64,000 nucleotides of DNA, from NCBI GenBank assembly GCA_964498835.1, contig CAZCIX010000004.1:4960-68959 (forward strand), in the 5' to 3' direction. The position numbers and the translations under genes were made by a program. Position 1 is the stretch's first letter. The number at the start of each line of letters is the position of its first letter. Below the pieces are notes generated by a model, which made no database searches, had not been told where the DNA came from, and was given only the letters and a program-made list of their open reading frames with translations. Shown piece by piece: positions 46,288 to 55,720 of this stretch. Source of the stretch: JAGKXB01 sp964498835 (GTDB lineage Bacteria; Pseudomonadota; Gammaproteobacteria; Burkholderiales; Burkholderiaceae_D).

Positions 46288-46851
46288 TCATGCAGGATAA
46301 CGAACATCAAGAATATCCAATTCCTCTATCCCAGCAGGAGTTTTTAAGGTGACCGTATCGCCTACCCGTGCTTTGATTAACGCTCTTGCCACTGGTGAAA
46401 TCCAGCTGATCAACCCATGCAAAGGATCCAGTTCATCAATCCCTACGATGGTGACAGTGCGCTCTTCCCCTGAACCATCGGCATACGTCACTTGCGCGCC
46501 AAAGAAAATCTGATCGCTACCGACATGCACACCAGGATCCACCACTTCCGCCAAATCCATGCGTTTGGTCAAAAAACGGATGCGCTTGTCGATTTCACGC
46601 AAACGCCGTTTGCCGTAAATGTAATCGCCATTTTCCGACCGATCACCATTCGAAGCCGCCCACGACACAATGCGCACCACTTCCGGCCTGGCTTCATCAA
46701 TCAATTGCAGCAATTCATCCTTGATGCGCTGATAGCCTTGTGGCCGGATATAGTTTTTCATCCCGGCCGGGATTTGTAGAGCGGCTGGTTCATCGTCATC
46801 GTCATCGTGATCGTTGCCAGCGTTGGTTGGGTGCATAGAGGTCGTATTCAT
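46288..46851 (-). CDS. greB: Transcription elongation factor GreB
   Basis: Rescues backtracked RNA polymerase by stimulating transcript cleavage. The N-terminal coiled coil carries the catalytic tip SNGDRSENGDYIYGK and the C-terminal FKBP-like domain has GVHVGSDQIFFGAQVTYAD and RVGDTVTLKTPAGIEEL (partly quoted). An extra N-terminal stretch of about 30 residues is strongly acidic (GNDHDDDDDEP). GreB rather than GreA is indicated by RIRFLTKRMDLAEVVDP. It is divergent from the DUF433/DUF5615 pair. Confidence 0.92.
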   Translation of the reverse strand: MNTTSMHPTNAGNDHDDDDDEPAALQIPAGMKNYIRPQGYQRIKDELLQLIDEARPEVVRIVSWAASNGDRSENGDYIYGKRRLREIDKRIRFLTKRMDLAEVVDPGVHVGSDQIFFGAQVTYADGSGEERTVTIVGIDELDPLHGLISWISPVARALIKARVGDTVTLKTPAGIEELDILDVRYPA

Positions 46852-46954
46852 AGCCGATCATTTTAATATGGGTTCGTCGGAAATCATTTTGCATCCCTTG
46901 GAATAACATTTTCAACACATTACAATGGGAAAGAGTTTCAACAAGGAGTCAAAC

Positions 46955-47185
46955 ATGGATCAATTAAATCGTATTACGCAACAACCTGATGTAATGGGCG
47001 GCAAAGCGTGTATTCGTGGAATGCGCGTCACAGTCGGGATGATTTTGGGGCAAATCGGCACCGGGCAAAGCGTAGACGAAATTCTACTGGACTACCCCTA
47101 TTTAGAGCGTGAAGACATCATGCAAGCACTGCGCTACGCCTCATGGAGAGCCGAAGAACGCGAGGTCGTATTGGCCACAGCATGA
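46955..47185 (+). CDS. DUF433 family antitoxin
   Basis: A 76-residue DUF433 protein (VapB-like antitoxin with an HTH): LNRITQQPDVMGGKACIRGMR shortened to GGKACIRGMRVTVGMIL, then SVDEILLDYPYLEREDIMQAL. AAGGAG lies 9 bases before the ATG at 46955; the frame opens earlier at 46925 but without a ribosome site. It overlaps the next gene by ATGA (47182-47185). DUF433 genes usually pair with DUF5615 PIN-like toxins, as here. Confidence 0.9.
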   Translation: MDQLNRITQQPDVMGGKACIRGMRVTVGMILGQIGTGQSVDEILLDYPYLEREDIMQALRYASWRAEEREVVLATA

Positions 47186-47556
47186 AGTTACTGCTTGATA
47201 TGAACCTATCACCGCGCTGGGTAGGCACTCTGACAAACGCCGGTTTTGAGGCAGCACACTGGTCCATGCTTGGTGCAAAAAACGCACCTGATTCTGAAAT
47301 CATGATTTATGCCAAGGAAAATAATTATGTGGTTCTTACGCATGATTTAGATTTCAGTGCAATCCTCGCCGCTACGCATGGTGAAAAACCCAGCGTCGTA
47401 CAAATCCGCTCAGATGACGTCAATCCAGACGTAATTGGTCAACAAACTATTATCGCCTTGCGACAAATGGAATCCGAACTCGCAGAAGGTGCGTTGCTCA
47501 CCATTGACCAAAGCCGTACACGCTTACGTGTGCTTCCGTTGAGACCAAAAGAATAG
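47182..47556 (+). CDS. DUF5615 PIN-like toxin
   Basis: A 124-residue PIN-fold ribonuclease-like protein, the expected partner of DUF433. Acidic residues of the PIN site are visible in LLLDMNLSPRW, APDSEIMIYA and LTHDLDFSAIL. The ATG at 47182 overlaps the antitoxin stop by 4 bp, fixing the start; the frame opens 39 bp earlier but only within the antitoxin. The toxin role is inferred from the family and pairing. Confidence 0.88.
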   Translation: MKLLLDMNLSPRWVGTLTNAGFEAAHWSMLGAKNAPDSEIMIYAKENNYVVLTHDLDFSAILAATHGEKPSVVQIRSDDVNPDVIGQQTIIALRQMESELAEGALLTIDQSRTRLRVLPLRPKE

Positions 47557-47614
47557 TGATCTAACTTGTCATCCCCCCACCTCGCCTTACCCCAAACCAC
47601 TGATTTACATTCGC

Positions 47615-49624
47615 ATGGCAACCAAAAAACCCTCCTCCCCTTCCTCCTCCGACTACAGCGAATCATCCATCAAGGTATTAAAAGGACTAGAACCCGTCAA
47701 GCAACGGCCTGGTATGTATACGCGTACCGAAAACCCGCTGCATATCATTCAAGAGGTGATCGACAATGCCTCGGATGAGGCGTTGGGTGGGTATTGCAAG
47801 CACATTGTTGTGACGCAGAATACGGATGGCAGTATCAGCGTGGAGGATGATGGGCGCGGGATTCCGATTGGGTTGCATCCGGAAGAAAAAATCCCTACGG
47901 TTGAAATCGTCTTCACCCGTTTGCATGCTGGTGGTAAGTTCGACAAACAAGCTGGCGGTGCGTATGCCTTTTCTGGTGGTTTGCATGGCGTTGGCGTATC
48001 GGTGACGAATGCGCTGGCGACACGATTGGAAATCACGGTGTGGCGTGAGGGTGGCATCCATACTCTTGCGTTTGCTGATGGCGAGGTGATCGAAGCGCTG
48101 CAGTCGACTAAGGCGCCCAGAGACATCAGCAAAAAAACCGGTACCCGCGTCACAGTGTGGCCAGATCCCAAATATTTCGATTCTCCTGTCATTCCGCCTT
48201 TAGATTTACAGCGTTCACTGCATTCCAAAGCGGTTTTGTTGCCCGGTGTCAAAGTCACGCTGCAGAATCAAAAAACGGGAGATAGTCAAACCTGGCAATA
48301 CGAACAAGGTTTGCGGGATTATTTGAATGAATCGCTGGCTAAAGCATCCGATCAAGGCGCGTTGATTCCACTGTTTGAAGGCGCGCAATACATGAGCGCG
48401 GGAAGCAGCAACGCAGAAGGATTTGCTGAAGGAGAAGGCGCGGCCTGGGTGGTGGCGTGGACGCAGGAAGGCGCGACGGTGCGTGAGTCGTATGTCAACT
48501 TGATTCCCACGTTTAACGGCGGCACGCATGAATCCGGTTTGCGCGAAGGCTTGTTTGGCGCCATCAAAAGCTTTATCGAAATGCATGCGTTATTACCCAA
48601 AGGGATTAAGTTGCTACCGGAAGACGTATTCGCACGCGCGTCTTTCGTCTTGTCCGCTAAAGTTTTGGACCCGCAATTTCAGGGTCAAATCAAAGAGCGC
48701 TTAAACTCACGCGATGCCGTCCGCTTGGTTTCTACCATCGTGAAACCCGCGTTGGATTTATGGTTAAATCAGCACATCAATGATGGCAAAAAACTGGCCG
48801 AACTCATCATCAAACAAGCACAATCCCGCTTGCGTTCGGCACAAAAGGTCGAAAAAAAGAAATCCTCTGGCGTGGCTGTTTTACCAGGTAAATTAACCGA
48901 TTGTGAATCCAGCGATATCAGTCGCAACGAATTGTTTTTGGTAGAAGGTGATTCCGCCGGCGGTTCAGCCAAAATGGGGAGAAACAAAGAATTCCAGGCC
49001 ATTCTGCCCTTGCGCGGCAAAGTCTTGAATTCCTGGGAAACCGAACGCGACCGCTTGTTTGCTAATAATGAAATTCACGATATTTCCGTCGCCATCGGTA
49101 TCGATCCACACGGCGAACATGACACAGTGGATTTGAGCAATTTACGCTACGGCAAAATCTGCATCCTGTCCGATGCGGACGTTGATGGTTCGCATATCCA
49201 GGTACTGCTACTGACTTTGTTTTTCAAACATTTTCCGCAACTCATCAAACACGGCCATATCTGCATCGCCCGCCCACCTCTCTATCGGGTTGATGCACCG
49301 GCACGTGGCAAAAAACCTATTCAAAAAATGTACGCCCTAGATGACGATGAGTTGGCGGTCATCGAAGACAAATTACGTAAAGAAGGAGTTAAAAACGGCG
49401 CTTGGTCAATTTCACGCTTCAAAGGTTTGGGTGAAATGAACGCCGAACAATTATGGGAAACCACCATGAATCCCGACACCCGCCGTCTGTTACCGATCAA
49501 TCTGGGCGATTACGATCAACAATTCTCAGAACAACGCTTCAACATGCTGATGGGTAAAACCGAAGCTGCCGCCCGGCGTGCGTGGATGGAAGAAAATGGC
49601 AATGTGACTGAGGCGGATATTTAA
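47615..49624 (+). CDS. parE: DNA topoisomerase IV subunit B (ParE)
   Basis: ATPase subunit of topoisomerase IV for chromosome decatenation. The GHKL ATPase domain has EVIDNASDEALGG, DGRGIPIGLH and GGLHGVGVSVTNAL; the Toprim domain has VEGDSAGGSAKMGRN and the metal site DADVDGSHI; the C-terminal RFKGLGEMNAEQLWETTM is present. At 669 residues it is normal. A Ser/Pro-rich N-terminus precedes KVLKGLEPVKQRPGMYT. parC lies 3.6 kb downstream, after ogt and copA on the other strand. Confidence 0.97.
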   Translation: MATKKPSSPSSSDYSESSIKVLKGLEPVKQRPGMYTRTENPLHIIQEVIDNASDEALGGYCKHIVVTQNTDGSISVEDDGRGIPIGLHPEEKIPTVEIVFTRLHAGGKFDKQAGGAYAFSGGLHGVGVSVTNALATRLEITVWREGGIHTLAFADGEVIEALQSTKAPRDISKKTGTRVTVWPDPKYFDSPVIPPLDLQRSLHSKAVLLPGVKVTLQNQKTGDSQTWQYEQGLRDYLNESLAKASDQGALIPLFEGAQYMSAGSSNAEGFAEGEGAAWVVAWTQEGATVRESYVNLIPTFNGGTHESGLREGLFGAIKSFIEMHALLPKGIKLLPEDVFARASFVLSAKVLDPQFQGQIKERLNSRDAVRLVSTIVKPALDLWLNQHINDGKKLAELIIKQAQSRLRSAQKVEKKKSSGVAVLPGKLTDCESSDISRNELFLVEGDSAGGSAKMGRNKEFQAILPLRGKVLNSWETERDRLFANNEIHDISVAIGIDPHGEHDTVDLSNLRYGKICILSDADVDGSHIQVLLLTLFFKHFPQLIKHGHICIARPPLYRVDAPARGKKPIQKMYALDDDELAVIEDKLRKEGVKNGAWSISRFKGLGEMNAEQLWETTMNPDTRRLLPINLGDYDQQFSEQRFNMLMGKTEAAARRAWMEENGNVTEADI

Positions 49625-49627
49625 CCC

Positions 49628-50131
49628 TCAAAACAAACCGGCTGCCTTTTGCTCCAACGACAACAGCAAAGCCTTCGCTTCCAAACCACCCGCAAAACCC
49701 GTTAACGCCCCTGATGCGCCGATCACGCGGTGACATGGTGCGATGATGGAAATCGGATTACGTCCATTAGCCGCACCCACTGCACGCACGGCTTTTTTAT
49801 TCCCAATTGCGGTCGCGATGTCTAAATAACTACGCGTTTCGCCATAGGGAATTTGCAACAAAGCTTGCCAAACCTGTTTTTGGAATTCTGTACCGTTAAA
49901 TTCCATCGGAAGATCAAATTGTTGCCGTTTTCCTTGGAAATATTCCTGCAATTGTCGCTCGGCTTCTAACAACGTTGAATCGTTATCCTCTTGCTCCATT
50001 TCGCCCAAACGAACGCGATTGGGTTGATCGTTTTCCCACAATATCGCTACCAACTTGGATGATTGAGCGACGATGGTTAATTTTCCTAATGGAGAATCGA
50101 TCAATTTATAGACAAATTTCATACTATTCAT
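49628..50131 (-). CDS. ogt: Methylated-DNA--protein-cysteine methyltransferase
   Basis: Removes O6-alkyl groups from guanine by suicidal transfer to Cys. The active site IIAPCHRVIGASGALTGFAGG (in part PCHRVIGASG), the Tyr/Arg DNA-binding loop (ETRSYLDIATAIG) and GRNPISI are present. The ATG at 50131 with GAGG eight bases upstream is used; a TTG at 50191 would add an Asp/Cys-rich extension. 167 residues, as in the Ogt group. It converges on parE with a 3-bp gap. Confidence 0.93.
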   Translation of the reverse strand: MNSMKFVYKLIDSPLGKLTIVAQSSKLVAILWENDQPNRVRLGEMEQEDNDSTLLEAERQLQEYFQGKRQQFDLPMEFNGTEFQKQVWQALLQIPYGETRSYLDIATAIGNKKAVRAVGAANGRNPISIIAPCHRVIGASGALTGFAGGLEAKALLLSLEQKAAGLF

Positions 50132-50219
50132 ACTCAATACCTCATCACAATCGCAATTAGCATCATCCAAAGCAACATTGTAGACCGCCAAACATTTTAA
50201 AAAAGCGCCTTAATTCCGC

Positions 50220-52649
50220 TCAACGGATTTTTGGCAGATCAGTGGCAGACGCCGCACCTCGCCAGCGACGCAACATCAAAGCATTAGTGACGACACTCAC
50301 GCTACTGAAAGCCATGGCTGCACCTGCAATAACAGGACTTAGCATGCCAAATGCTGCTAGAGGAATACCTAGTACGTTGTACGCAAATGCCCAACATAGG
50401 CCCTGTTTAATTTTTGAATAAGTACGGCGCGAAACATCAAATGAATCCGCCACCAAACGCGGATCACCACGCATGAGGGTGATACCTGCCGCTTCCATCG
50501 CCACATCAGTACCAGTCGACATCGACAAGCCAACGTCCGCCGCCGCCAGAGACGGCGCATCGTTCAGTCCATCACCCACCATTGCCACAATGTGCCCCTG
50601 CTTGCGCAATTCCTGCACGATACCCACCTTATCACCCGGCAACAATTCTGCATGGATGTCATTGATACCAAGTTCACGCGCCACAATATGAGCACTACCA
50701 CGATTATCACCGCTCAACATCACCGTCTGAATACCAAGCTTGCGCAACCGTGCAACAGCAGCATAAGCCGCTGGTTTAATCATGTCACCAAAGGCTAACA
50801 AACCTAGTACATAAGCCCGATTGTTCTCGCGTGCCAGCAACCAAGAGATGGTTCGACCTTCACGCTCAAGGCGCTCAGCCGTGGCCAGCAGCGCACCCGG
50901 ATCAGCATGTTCCTCGTTCATCAAGCGCGTGCTGCCCAGCAATAGGTGCCGGCCATCGACCACTGCTTGTACTCCCCGCCCCGGCAGCGCCCGAACCTCA
51001 TGTGCCTGCGGCACAGTAAAATGCTGATCCCTGACCTTCTCCATCACCGCATGTGCAAGCGGATGGTCACTACTCTTCTGCAATGCGGCAGCAAGTTGTA
51101 ACACTTCTTCCGAATCGTTTCCATCAATTGCCTCGATTACGACCAACGACGGCTTACCTTCAGTCAATGTGCCTGTCTTATCGAAAGCCACGGTAGTCAC
51201 CAAATGTGCCACTTCCAACGCCTCAGCATCCTTGATGAGGATACCCTGGCGAGCAGCTACACCTGTACCAACCATGATGGCAGTGGGTGTAGCCAGACCA
51301 AGTGCACAAGGACAAGCAATCACTAGAACAGCGACAGCATTAATCAAGGCCTGCTCTGTACTGGCACCAGCAAGAAGCCAGCCACTGAAAGTCAATAATG
51401 CAAGGCCAATAACAATGGGGACAAAAACCGCACTCACTCGGTCGACAATACGCTGAATAGGAGCCTTCGCCACCTGTGCTGATTCCACCATACGAATGAT
51501 CCTGGCCAACATGGTCTCCGTACCAATCGCCACAGTGCGAACTTGCATTACGCCTTCCTCATTGACGGATCCACCGGTTACCTTATCGCCAACGTCCTTG
51601 GTCACTGGCAAGCTTTCGCCAGTGATGAGTGATTCATTGACATGACTGCGACCAACAACGACTTCGCCATCTACCGGTACCCGCTCTCCTGGGCGAATAA
51701 CCACAATGTCACCAACCGCAACCTGTTCGACAGGTGTGGAAACCTCCATACCATCGACCATAACCCGAGCGATGGTCGGCCGCAACCCATTCAGCGAATT
51801 GATCGCGTCGGCAGTCTGCCGTTTAGCCCGCGTTTCAAGCCACTTGCCGAGCAACACCAACGTGATAACCGCGGCCGAAGCCTCGAAGTACACATGCGGC
51901 ATGCCATGTTCGGCATGCTTCCACAGCAAATACACCGAAAGCCCATATGCCGCGCTTGTGCCAAGCACAACCAACAAATCCATATTGCCAGTCCCTGCCT
52001 TCATGGCTTTCCAGCCAGCGCGGTAAAAGCGCGCGCCAAGACAAAACTGCACCGGTGTCGCCAAAGCAAGCTGCACCCAACCGTCCAGCATCCAGTCGAT
52101 GCCAAACAAGTTCAACAACATCGGCAGCACCAACGGAAGCGTTAGCAACGTGCTGACAAGAACCGGCCACCATTGAGGCAACCCTGTATTAGCAGGTACA
52201 GCAGGGGCAATCTCGACTGGTTTGGCAACGTATCCCGCCTTGTTAACAGCCGCTGCCAGCGTTGCGAAAGAAACGGTAGCGAGCGCCAAGACGGTAGCCT
52301 TCTCAGTCGCAAGGTTCACCGTCGCAACCAATACACCAGGGATAGACAGTAGCTTTTTTTCCACTCGACCAACACACGAGGCACAGGTCATCCCTTGGAT
52401 CAAAAACTCGGTCTGCTCGGTGCGAATCTCATAGCCAGCCTTGCGCACGACTTCTACAAGCACCCGGACATCTACATCACTTGAAGTACGCACAGTCACT
52501 TCCTCGGTTGCGAGATTGACCGAAGTGCGCTCTACGCCTGGCACCTCCTGTAACGCTTTCTCAACGCGAAAAACACAACTCGAACAAGTCATGCCTTTAA
52601 CAGGAAGCGTGAACTCCAAAGTAGTGGTTGGCATAATCGTTGTATTCAT
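50220..52649 (-). CDS. copA: Copper-translocating P1B-type ATPase
   Basis: Exports Cu+ from the cytoplasm. Two N-terminal heavy-metal domains (GMTCSSC and GMTCASC) are followed by eight membrane helices, the metal site CPCALG, the actuator motif ITGES, phosphorylation site DKTGTLTEG and hinge GDGLNDAPSLAAADVG. The ATG at 52649 is used; the frame begins with TTG at 52661. 809 residues. No CueR/CopY regulator or chaperone gene is adjacent. Its base composition is more GC-rich than the housekeeping genes, and it lies on the opposite strand between parE and parC. Confidence 0.95.
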   Translation of the reverse strand: MNTTIMPTTTLEFTLPVKGMTCSSCVFRVEKALQEVPGVERTSVNLATEEVTVRTSSDVDVRVLVEVVRKAGYEIRTEQTEFLIQGMTCASCVGRVEKKLLSIPGVLVATVNLATEKATVLALATVSFATLAAAVNKAGYVAKPVEIAPAVPANTGLPQWWPVLVSTLLTLPLVLPMLLNLFGIDWMLDGWVQLALATPVQFCLGARFYRAGWKAMKAGTGNMDLLVVLGTSAAYGLSVYLLWKHAEHGMPHVYFEASAAVITLVLLGKWLETRAKRQTADAINSLNGLRPTIARVMVDGMEVSTPVEQVAVGDIVVIRPGERVPVDGEVVVGRSHVNESLITGESLPVTKDVGDKVTGGSVNEEGVMQVRTVAIGTETMLARIIRMVESAQVAKAPIQRIVDRVSAVFVPIVIGLALLTFSGWLLAGASTEQALINAVAVLVIACPCALGLATPTAIMVGTGVAARQGILIKDAEALEVAHLVTTVAFDKTGTLTEGKPSLVVIEAIDGNDSEEVLQLAAALQKSSDHPLAHAVMEKVRDQHFTVPQAHEVRALPGRGVQAVVDGRHLLLGSTRLMNEEHADPGALLATAERLEREGRTISWLLARENNRAYVLGLLAFGDMIKPAAYAAVARLRKLGIQTVMLSGDNRGSAHIVARELGINDIHAELLPGDKVGIVQELRKQGHIVAMVGDGLNDAPSLAAADVGLSMSTGTDVAMEAAGITLMRGDPRLVADSFDVSRRTYSKIKQGLCWAFAYNVLGIPLAAFGMLSPVIAGAAMAFSSVSVVTNALMLRRWRGAASATDLPKIR

Positions 52650-52792
52650 AAGAATATCCAATTCGTTGGTTTATTAATAAATCGCCATTTTTGCCCTTTT
52701 CATTATTATGAGGGGAAAGCGATTTACAAAAAATTTTCTAATCTGTATTAGTTCAGATAATATCTGCCAGATACCCTATAAAAACTGGCCAC

Positions 52793-53131
52793 TGTCAGAT
52801 CGGGGCTGTGCTAGTACAAATAAAATCCCCGCAAAATGGCATCGTCAAAGACGTCGCTACGACTTCCATCGGTGCCGTCGTATAACCCTGCAGCGTGTTA
52901 ATCACTTTGGTACCGCAGAACGAAAAATTGTTTGTCGATGTCACGATTAAAAACGAAGACGTTAGTTTTGTGCACGCTGGCCAAACTGCGCAAATCAAAC
53001 TAGCGGCTGATCCTTTCAAAAAATACGGCATGCAAATTGTTGCGAAAATCAACCAAGGAAAACACAGCGTGCTGGAATATTTTCTGTCGCCAGTGCAGAA
53101 GGTGTTGCAGGAGGCTGGGCATGAACGATAA
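52793..53131 (+). pseudogene. Decayed HlyD-family type I secretion adaptor fragment
   Basis: The plus-strand frame reads IGAVLVQIKSPQNGIVKDVA TTSIGAVV, then a TAA stop (52883-52885) and on to TLVPQNEKLFVDVTIKNED, AGQTAQIKLAADPFKKYGM and SVLEYFLSPVQKVLQEAGHE. These are C-terminal blocks of HlyD/PrsE membrane-fusion proteins; the stop sits where the family has Gln (CAA to TAA), and the blocks PFKKYGM and SVLEYFLSPVQK are normally much further apart, so an internal deletion is likely. No N-terminus, ABC transporter or TolC gene is nearby. Confidence 0.75.
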
Positions 53132-53166
53132 CCTAAATGGCGCTACGCGAAAAATGAATGAACTAG

Positions 53167-53186
53167 ATTCCCGCTTACGTGGGAAT
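53167..53186. repeat. REP-like palindrome upstream of parC
   Basis: ATTCCCGC (53167-53174) with GTGGGAAT (53179-53186) around TTAC, followed by GACTG. This is the ATTCCCGC-N-GTGGGAATGA type of short dispersed palindrome and resembles the elements at 40,751 and 23,690. Confidence 0.6.
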
Positions 53187-53255
53187 GACTGTACTAATAC
53201 TTAGTAATTTTTATTGAATCATTTTTGTAAATTAAAAACTGAACCCATCCCCACC

Positions 53256-55661
53256 ATGTACGAACAAGCCAATCTATTTGACTCACAACCCGAGCCCGAA
53301 CCAAGTCCGAGTGAAATCCTCACCCTCGCCACCTTTGCTGAACGCGCTTATCTGGATTACGCCATTTCTGTCGTCAAAGGCCGCGCGCTGCCGGATGTGT
53401 CGGATGGGCAAAAACCGGTGCAGCGGCGTATTTTGTATGCCATGCATGAATTGGGATTGCATGCTGGCGCCAAACCCCGCAAATCCGCCGCAGTCGTTGG
53501 TGATGTGCTGGGTAAACTCCATCCACATGGCGATCAATCGGTGTATGACGCGCTGGTGCGGATGACGCAGGACTTTTCGTTGCGTTATCCATTAATTGAT
53601 GGCCACGGCAATTTTGGCTCGCGCGATGGCGATGGTGCGGCGGCGATGCGGTATACCGAAGCGCGCCTGACGCCAATTTCCACCCTGTTGTTGGACGAAA
53701 TCAATTTAGACACGGTCGACTTCCAACCCAATTACGATGGTTCTTATCAAGAACCTAAGTTGCTGCCAGCACGTTTGCCTATGGTGCTGCTGAATGGTGC
53801 ATCCGGTATTGCGGTCGGCATGGCAACGGAAATCCCTTCTCACAATTTGCGGGAAGTGGCACAAGCAGCAATTGCCATGATCCGTAATCCAGATATGACG
53901 CAGGATGAATTGATGGCTTTGATGCCTGGGCCGGATTTTCCTGGCGGCGGTCAAATCATTACCCCGCTTTCGACCATTGCCGAGATTTACAACACAGGTC
54001 GTGGCAGCGTAAAAGTACGGGCACGCTGGAAAATAGAAGACATGGCGCGCGGTCAATGGCAAGCAGTAGTAACAGAATTGCCACCTGGCACCTCGGCGCA
54101 AAAGGTGTTGGAAGAAATTGAAGAACTCAGCAATCCCAAAATCAAGCTAGGCAAAAAAACGCTATCAGCCGAACAAATCGCGATGAAGCAATTGATTTTG
54201 GCCAATCTGGACAGTATTCGTGATGAATCAGGCCGCGAAGCATCGGTGCGCTTGGTGTTGGAGCCCAAATCCAAAAACCAGGATCCGACCGAATTCATGC
54301 ACCTGTTGCTAGCGCACACATCGTTGGAATGTAGCAATTCCATCAACCTGGTCATGATAGGTGGCGATGGGCGCCCACGGCAAAAGGGCTTAAGCGCCAT
54401 CCTGCGCGAATGGATCAATTTCCGCTTCACCAGCGTCACTCGTAGAACGCAATGCAAGCTGCGCAAGGTCAATGAGCGCATCCATATTCTGGAAGGCCGT
54501 GCCACCGTTTTGCTCAACATTGATGAGGTTATCCGCATCATCCGTGAATCAGATGAACCCAAACCGGCGTTGATCGATGCGTTTTCGCTCTCAGATCGGC
54601 AGGCGGAAGACATTTTAGAAATCCGCCTACGCCAATTGGCACGGTTAGAAGCCATCAAAATCGAGCAGGAATTGACCGCATTGCGAGCTGAAAAGGACCA
54701 CTTGCAGGATTTGCTAGATCATCCCGCTTCCATGAAAAAATGTATCATCAAGGAAATCGAAGCCGATCAAAAACAATTTGGCGATGGGCGCAGAACTCTG
54801 ATCGAAGAAGCACAAAAAGCCGTCGTTGATCAAAAAGTGGTTGATGAACCCGTCACCGTCATCATTTCCCAACAAGGCTGGCTGCGCGCCCGCACTGGGC
54901 ATGGGCATGATGCGACGCAATTCACCTTCAAAGCAGGCGACACGCTATACGCCGCTTTTGAAGTACGCACCGTCGATCATTTATTGGCATTTGGCAATAA
55001 TGGAAAGGTGTATTCCGTCCCCGTCTCCACCTTACCCGGTGCACGTGGCGATGGCGTACCGATTACCACGTTGATTGAATTATCCAAAAATACCCGCATC
55101 ACACATTATTTTGCCGGCGCTGCCGACACCACGTTATTACTCGCCTCCAGCGCAGGTCTGGGCTTTACCGCCAAAATCACCGACATGCTGAGTCGAATCA
55201 AAGGTGGAAAAAACTTTATCACCTTACAGTCCGATACAGATACCGATGCAGAACCAGTTCTGCTCGCCCCACGTATGATTCCCAGCCATGCCACCGCCAT
55301 CGCCTGCTTATCAGGAAACGGCCGCCTGCTGGTATTTGATGTCACAGAAATCAAATCCTTATCCAACGGCGGACGCGGCACCACGCTGATGCAATTGGAA
55401 GAGAATGAAAAGTTACTAGCCGCCCAAGCCATCACCGCCAAAGGTGTAATCGTCTCCGGCACCGGGCGTGGCGGCAAAGCGCAAGAAGTCACGCTATCAG
55501 GTGCTGCATTGGTCGTACACACCAGCAAACGCGCCCGCAAAGGGAAGGCGTTGCAGGCGAAGTTGAAGCCTGATAATTTGGCGATGGTGGATGCCAGCCC
55601 CCTCTCCACAACATTACAAACCGTTACAACTTTTACCAAATCAACAAGAGATATTGTGTAA
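53256..55661 (+). CDS. parC: DNA topoisomerase IV subunit A (ParC)
   Basis: Cleavage/ligation subunit of topoisomerase IV. The quinolone-resistance region (GDVLGKLHPHGDQSVYDAL) and active-site Tyr in AAMRYTEARLTPI are clear, as are the coiled coil and the C-terminal pinwheel (five GRG-like blades, e.g. GYKVYSVPVSTLPGARGDG in part). At 801 residues it is longer than E. coli ParC. The ATG at 53256 (MYEQANLFDSQ) is used; an upstream TTG at 53214 is rejected. Confidence 0.96.
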   Translation: MYEQANLFDSQPEPEPSPSEILTLATFAERAYLDYAISVVKGRALPDVSDGQKPVQRRILYAMHELGLHAGAKPRKSAAVVGDVLGKLHPHGDQSVYDALVRMTQDFSLRYPLIDGHGNFGSRDGDGAAAMRYTEARLTPISTLLLDEINLDTVDFQPNYDGSYQEPKLLPARLPMVLLNGASGIAVGMATEIPSHNLREVAQAAIAMIRNPDMTQDELMALMPGPDFPGGGQIITPLSTIAEIYNTGRGSVKVRARWKIEDMARGQWQAVVTELPPGTSAQKVLEEIEELSNPKIKLGKKTLSAEQIAMKQLILANLDSIRDESGREASVRLVLEPKSKNQDPTEFMHLLLAHTSLECSNSINLVMIGGDGRPRQKGLSAILREWINFRFTSVTRRTQCKLRKVNERIHILEGRATVLLNIDEVIRIIRESDEPKPALIDAFSLSDRQAEDILEIRLRQLARLEAIKIEQELTALRAEKDHLQDLLDHPASMKKCIIKEIEADQKQFGDGRRTLIEEAQKAVVDQKVVDEPVTVIISQQGWLRARTGHGHDATQFTFKAGDTLYAAFEVRTVDHLLAFGNNGKVYSVPVSTLPGARGDGVPITTLIELSKNTRITHYFAGAADTTLLLASSAGLGFTAKITDMLSRIKGGKNFITLQSDTDTDAEPVLLAPRMIPSHATAIACLSGNGRLLVFDVTEIKSLSNGGRGTTLMQLEENEKLLAAQAITAKGVIVSGTGRGGKAQEVTLSGAALVVHTSKRARKGKALQAKLKPDNLAMVDASPLSTTLQTVTTFTKSTRDIV

Positions 55662-55720
55662 AAAGACATACACTTCGAGATACTCACTCCAAGCTGACAA
55701 GAGGAAACAGGAGACACGCG

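Noticed and set aside
52708..52950. 80-codon frame upstream of the HlyD relic
   Set aside because: It is in a different frame from the HlyD homology, with no domain; treated as chance.
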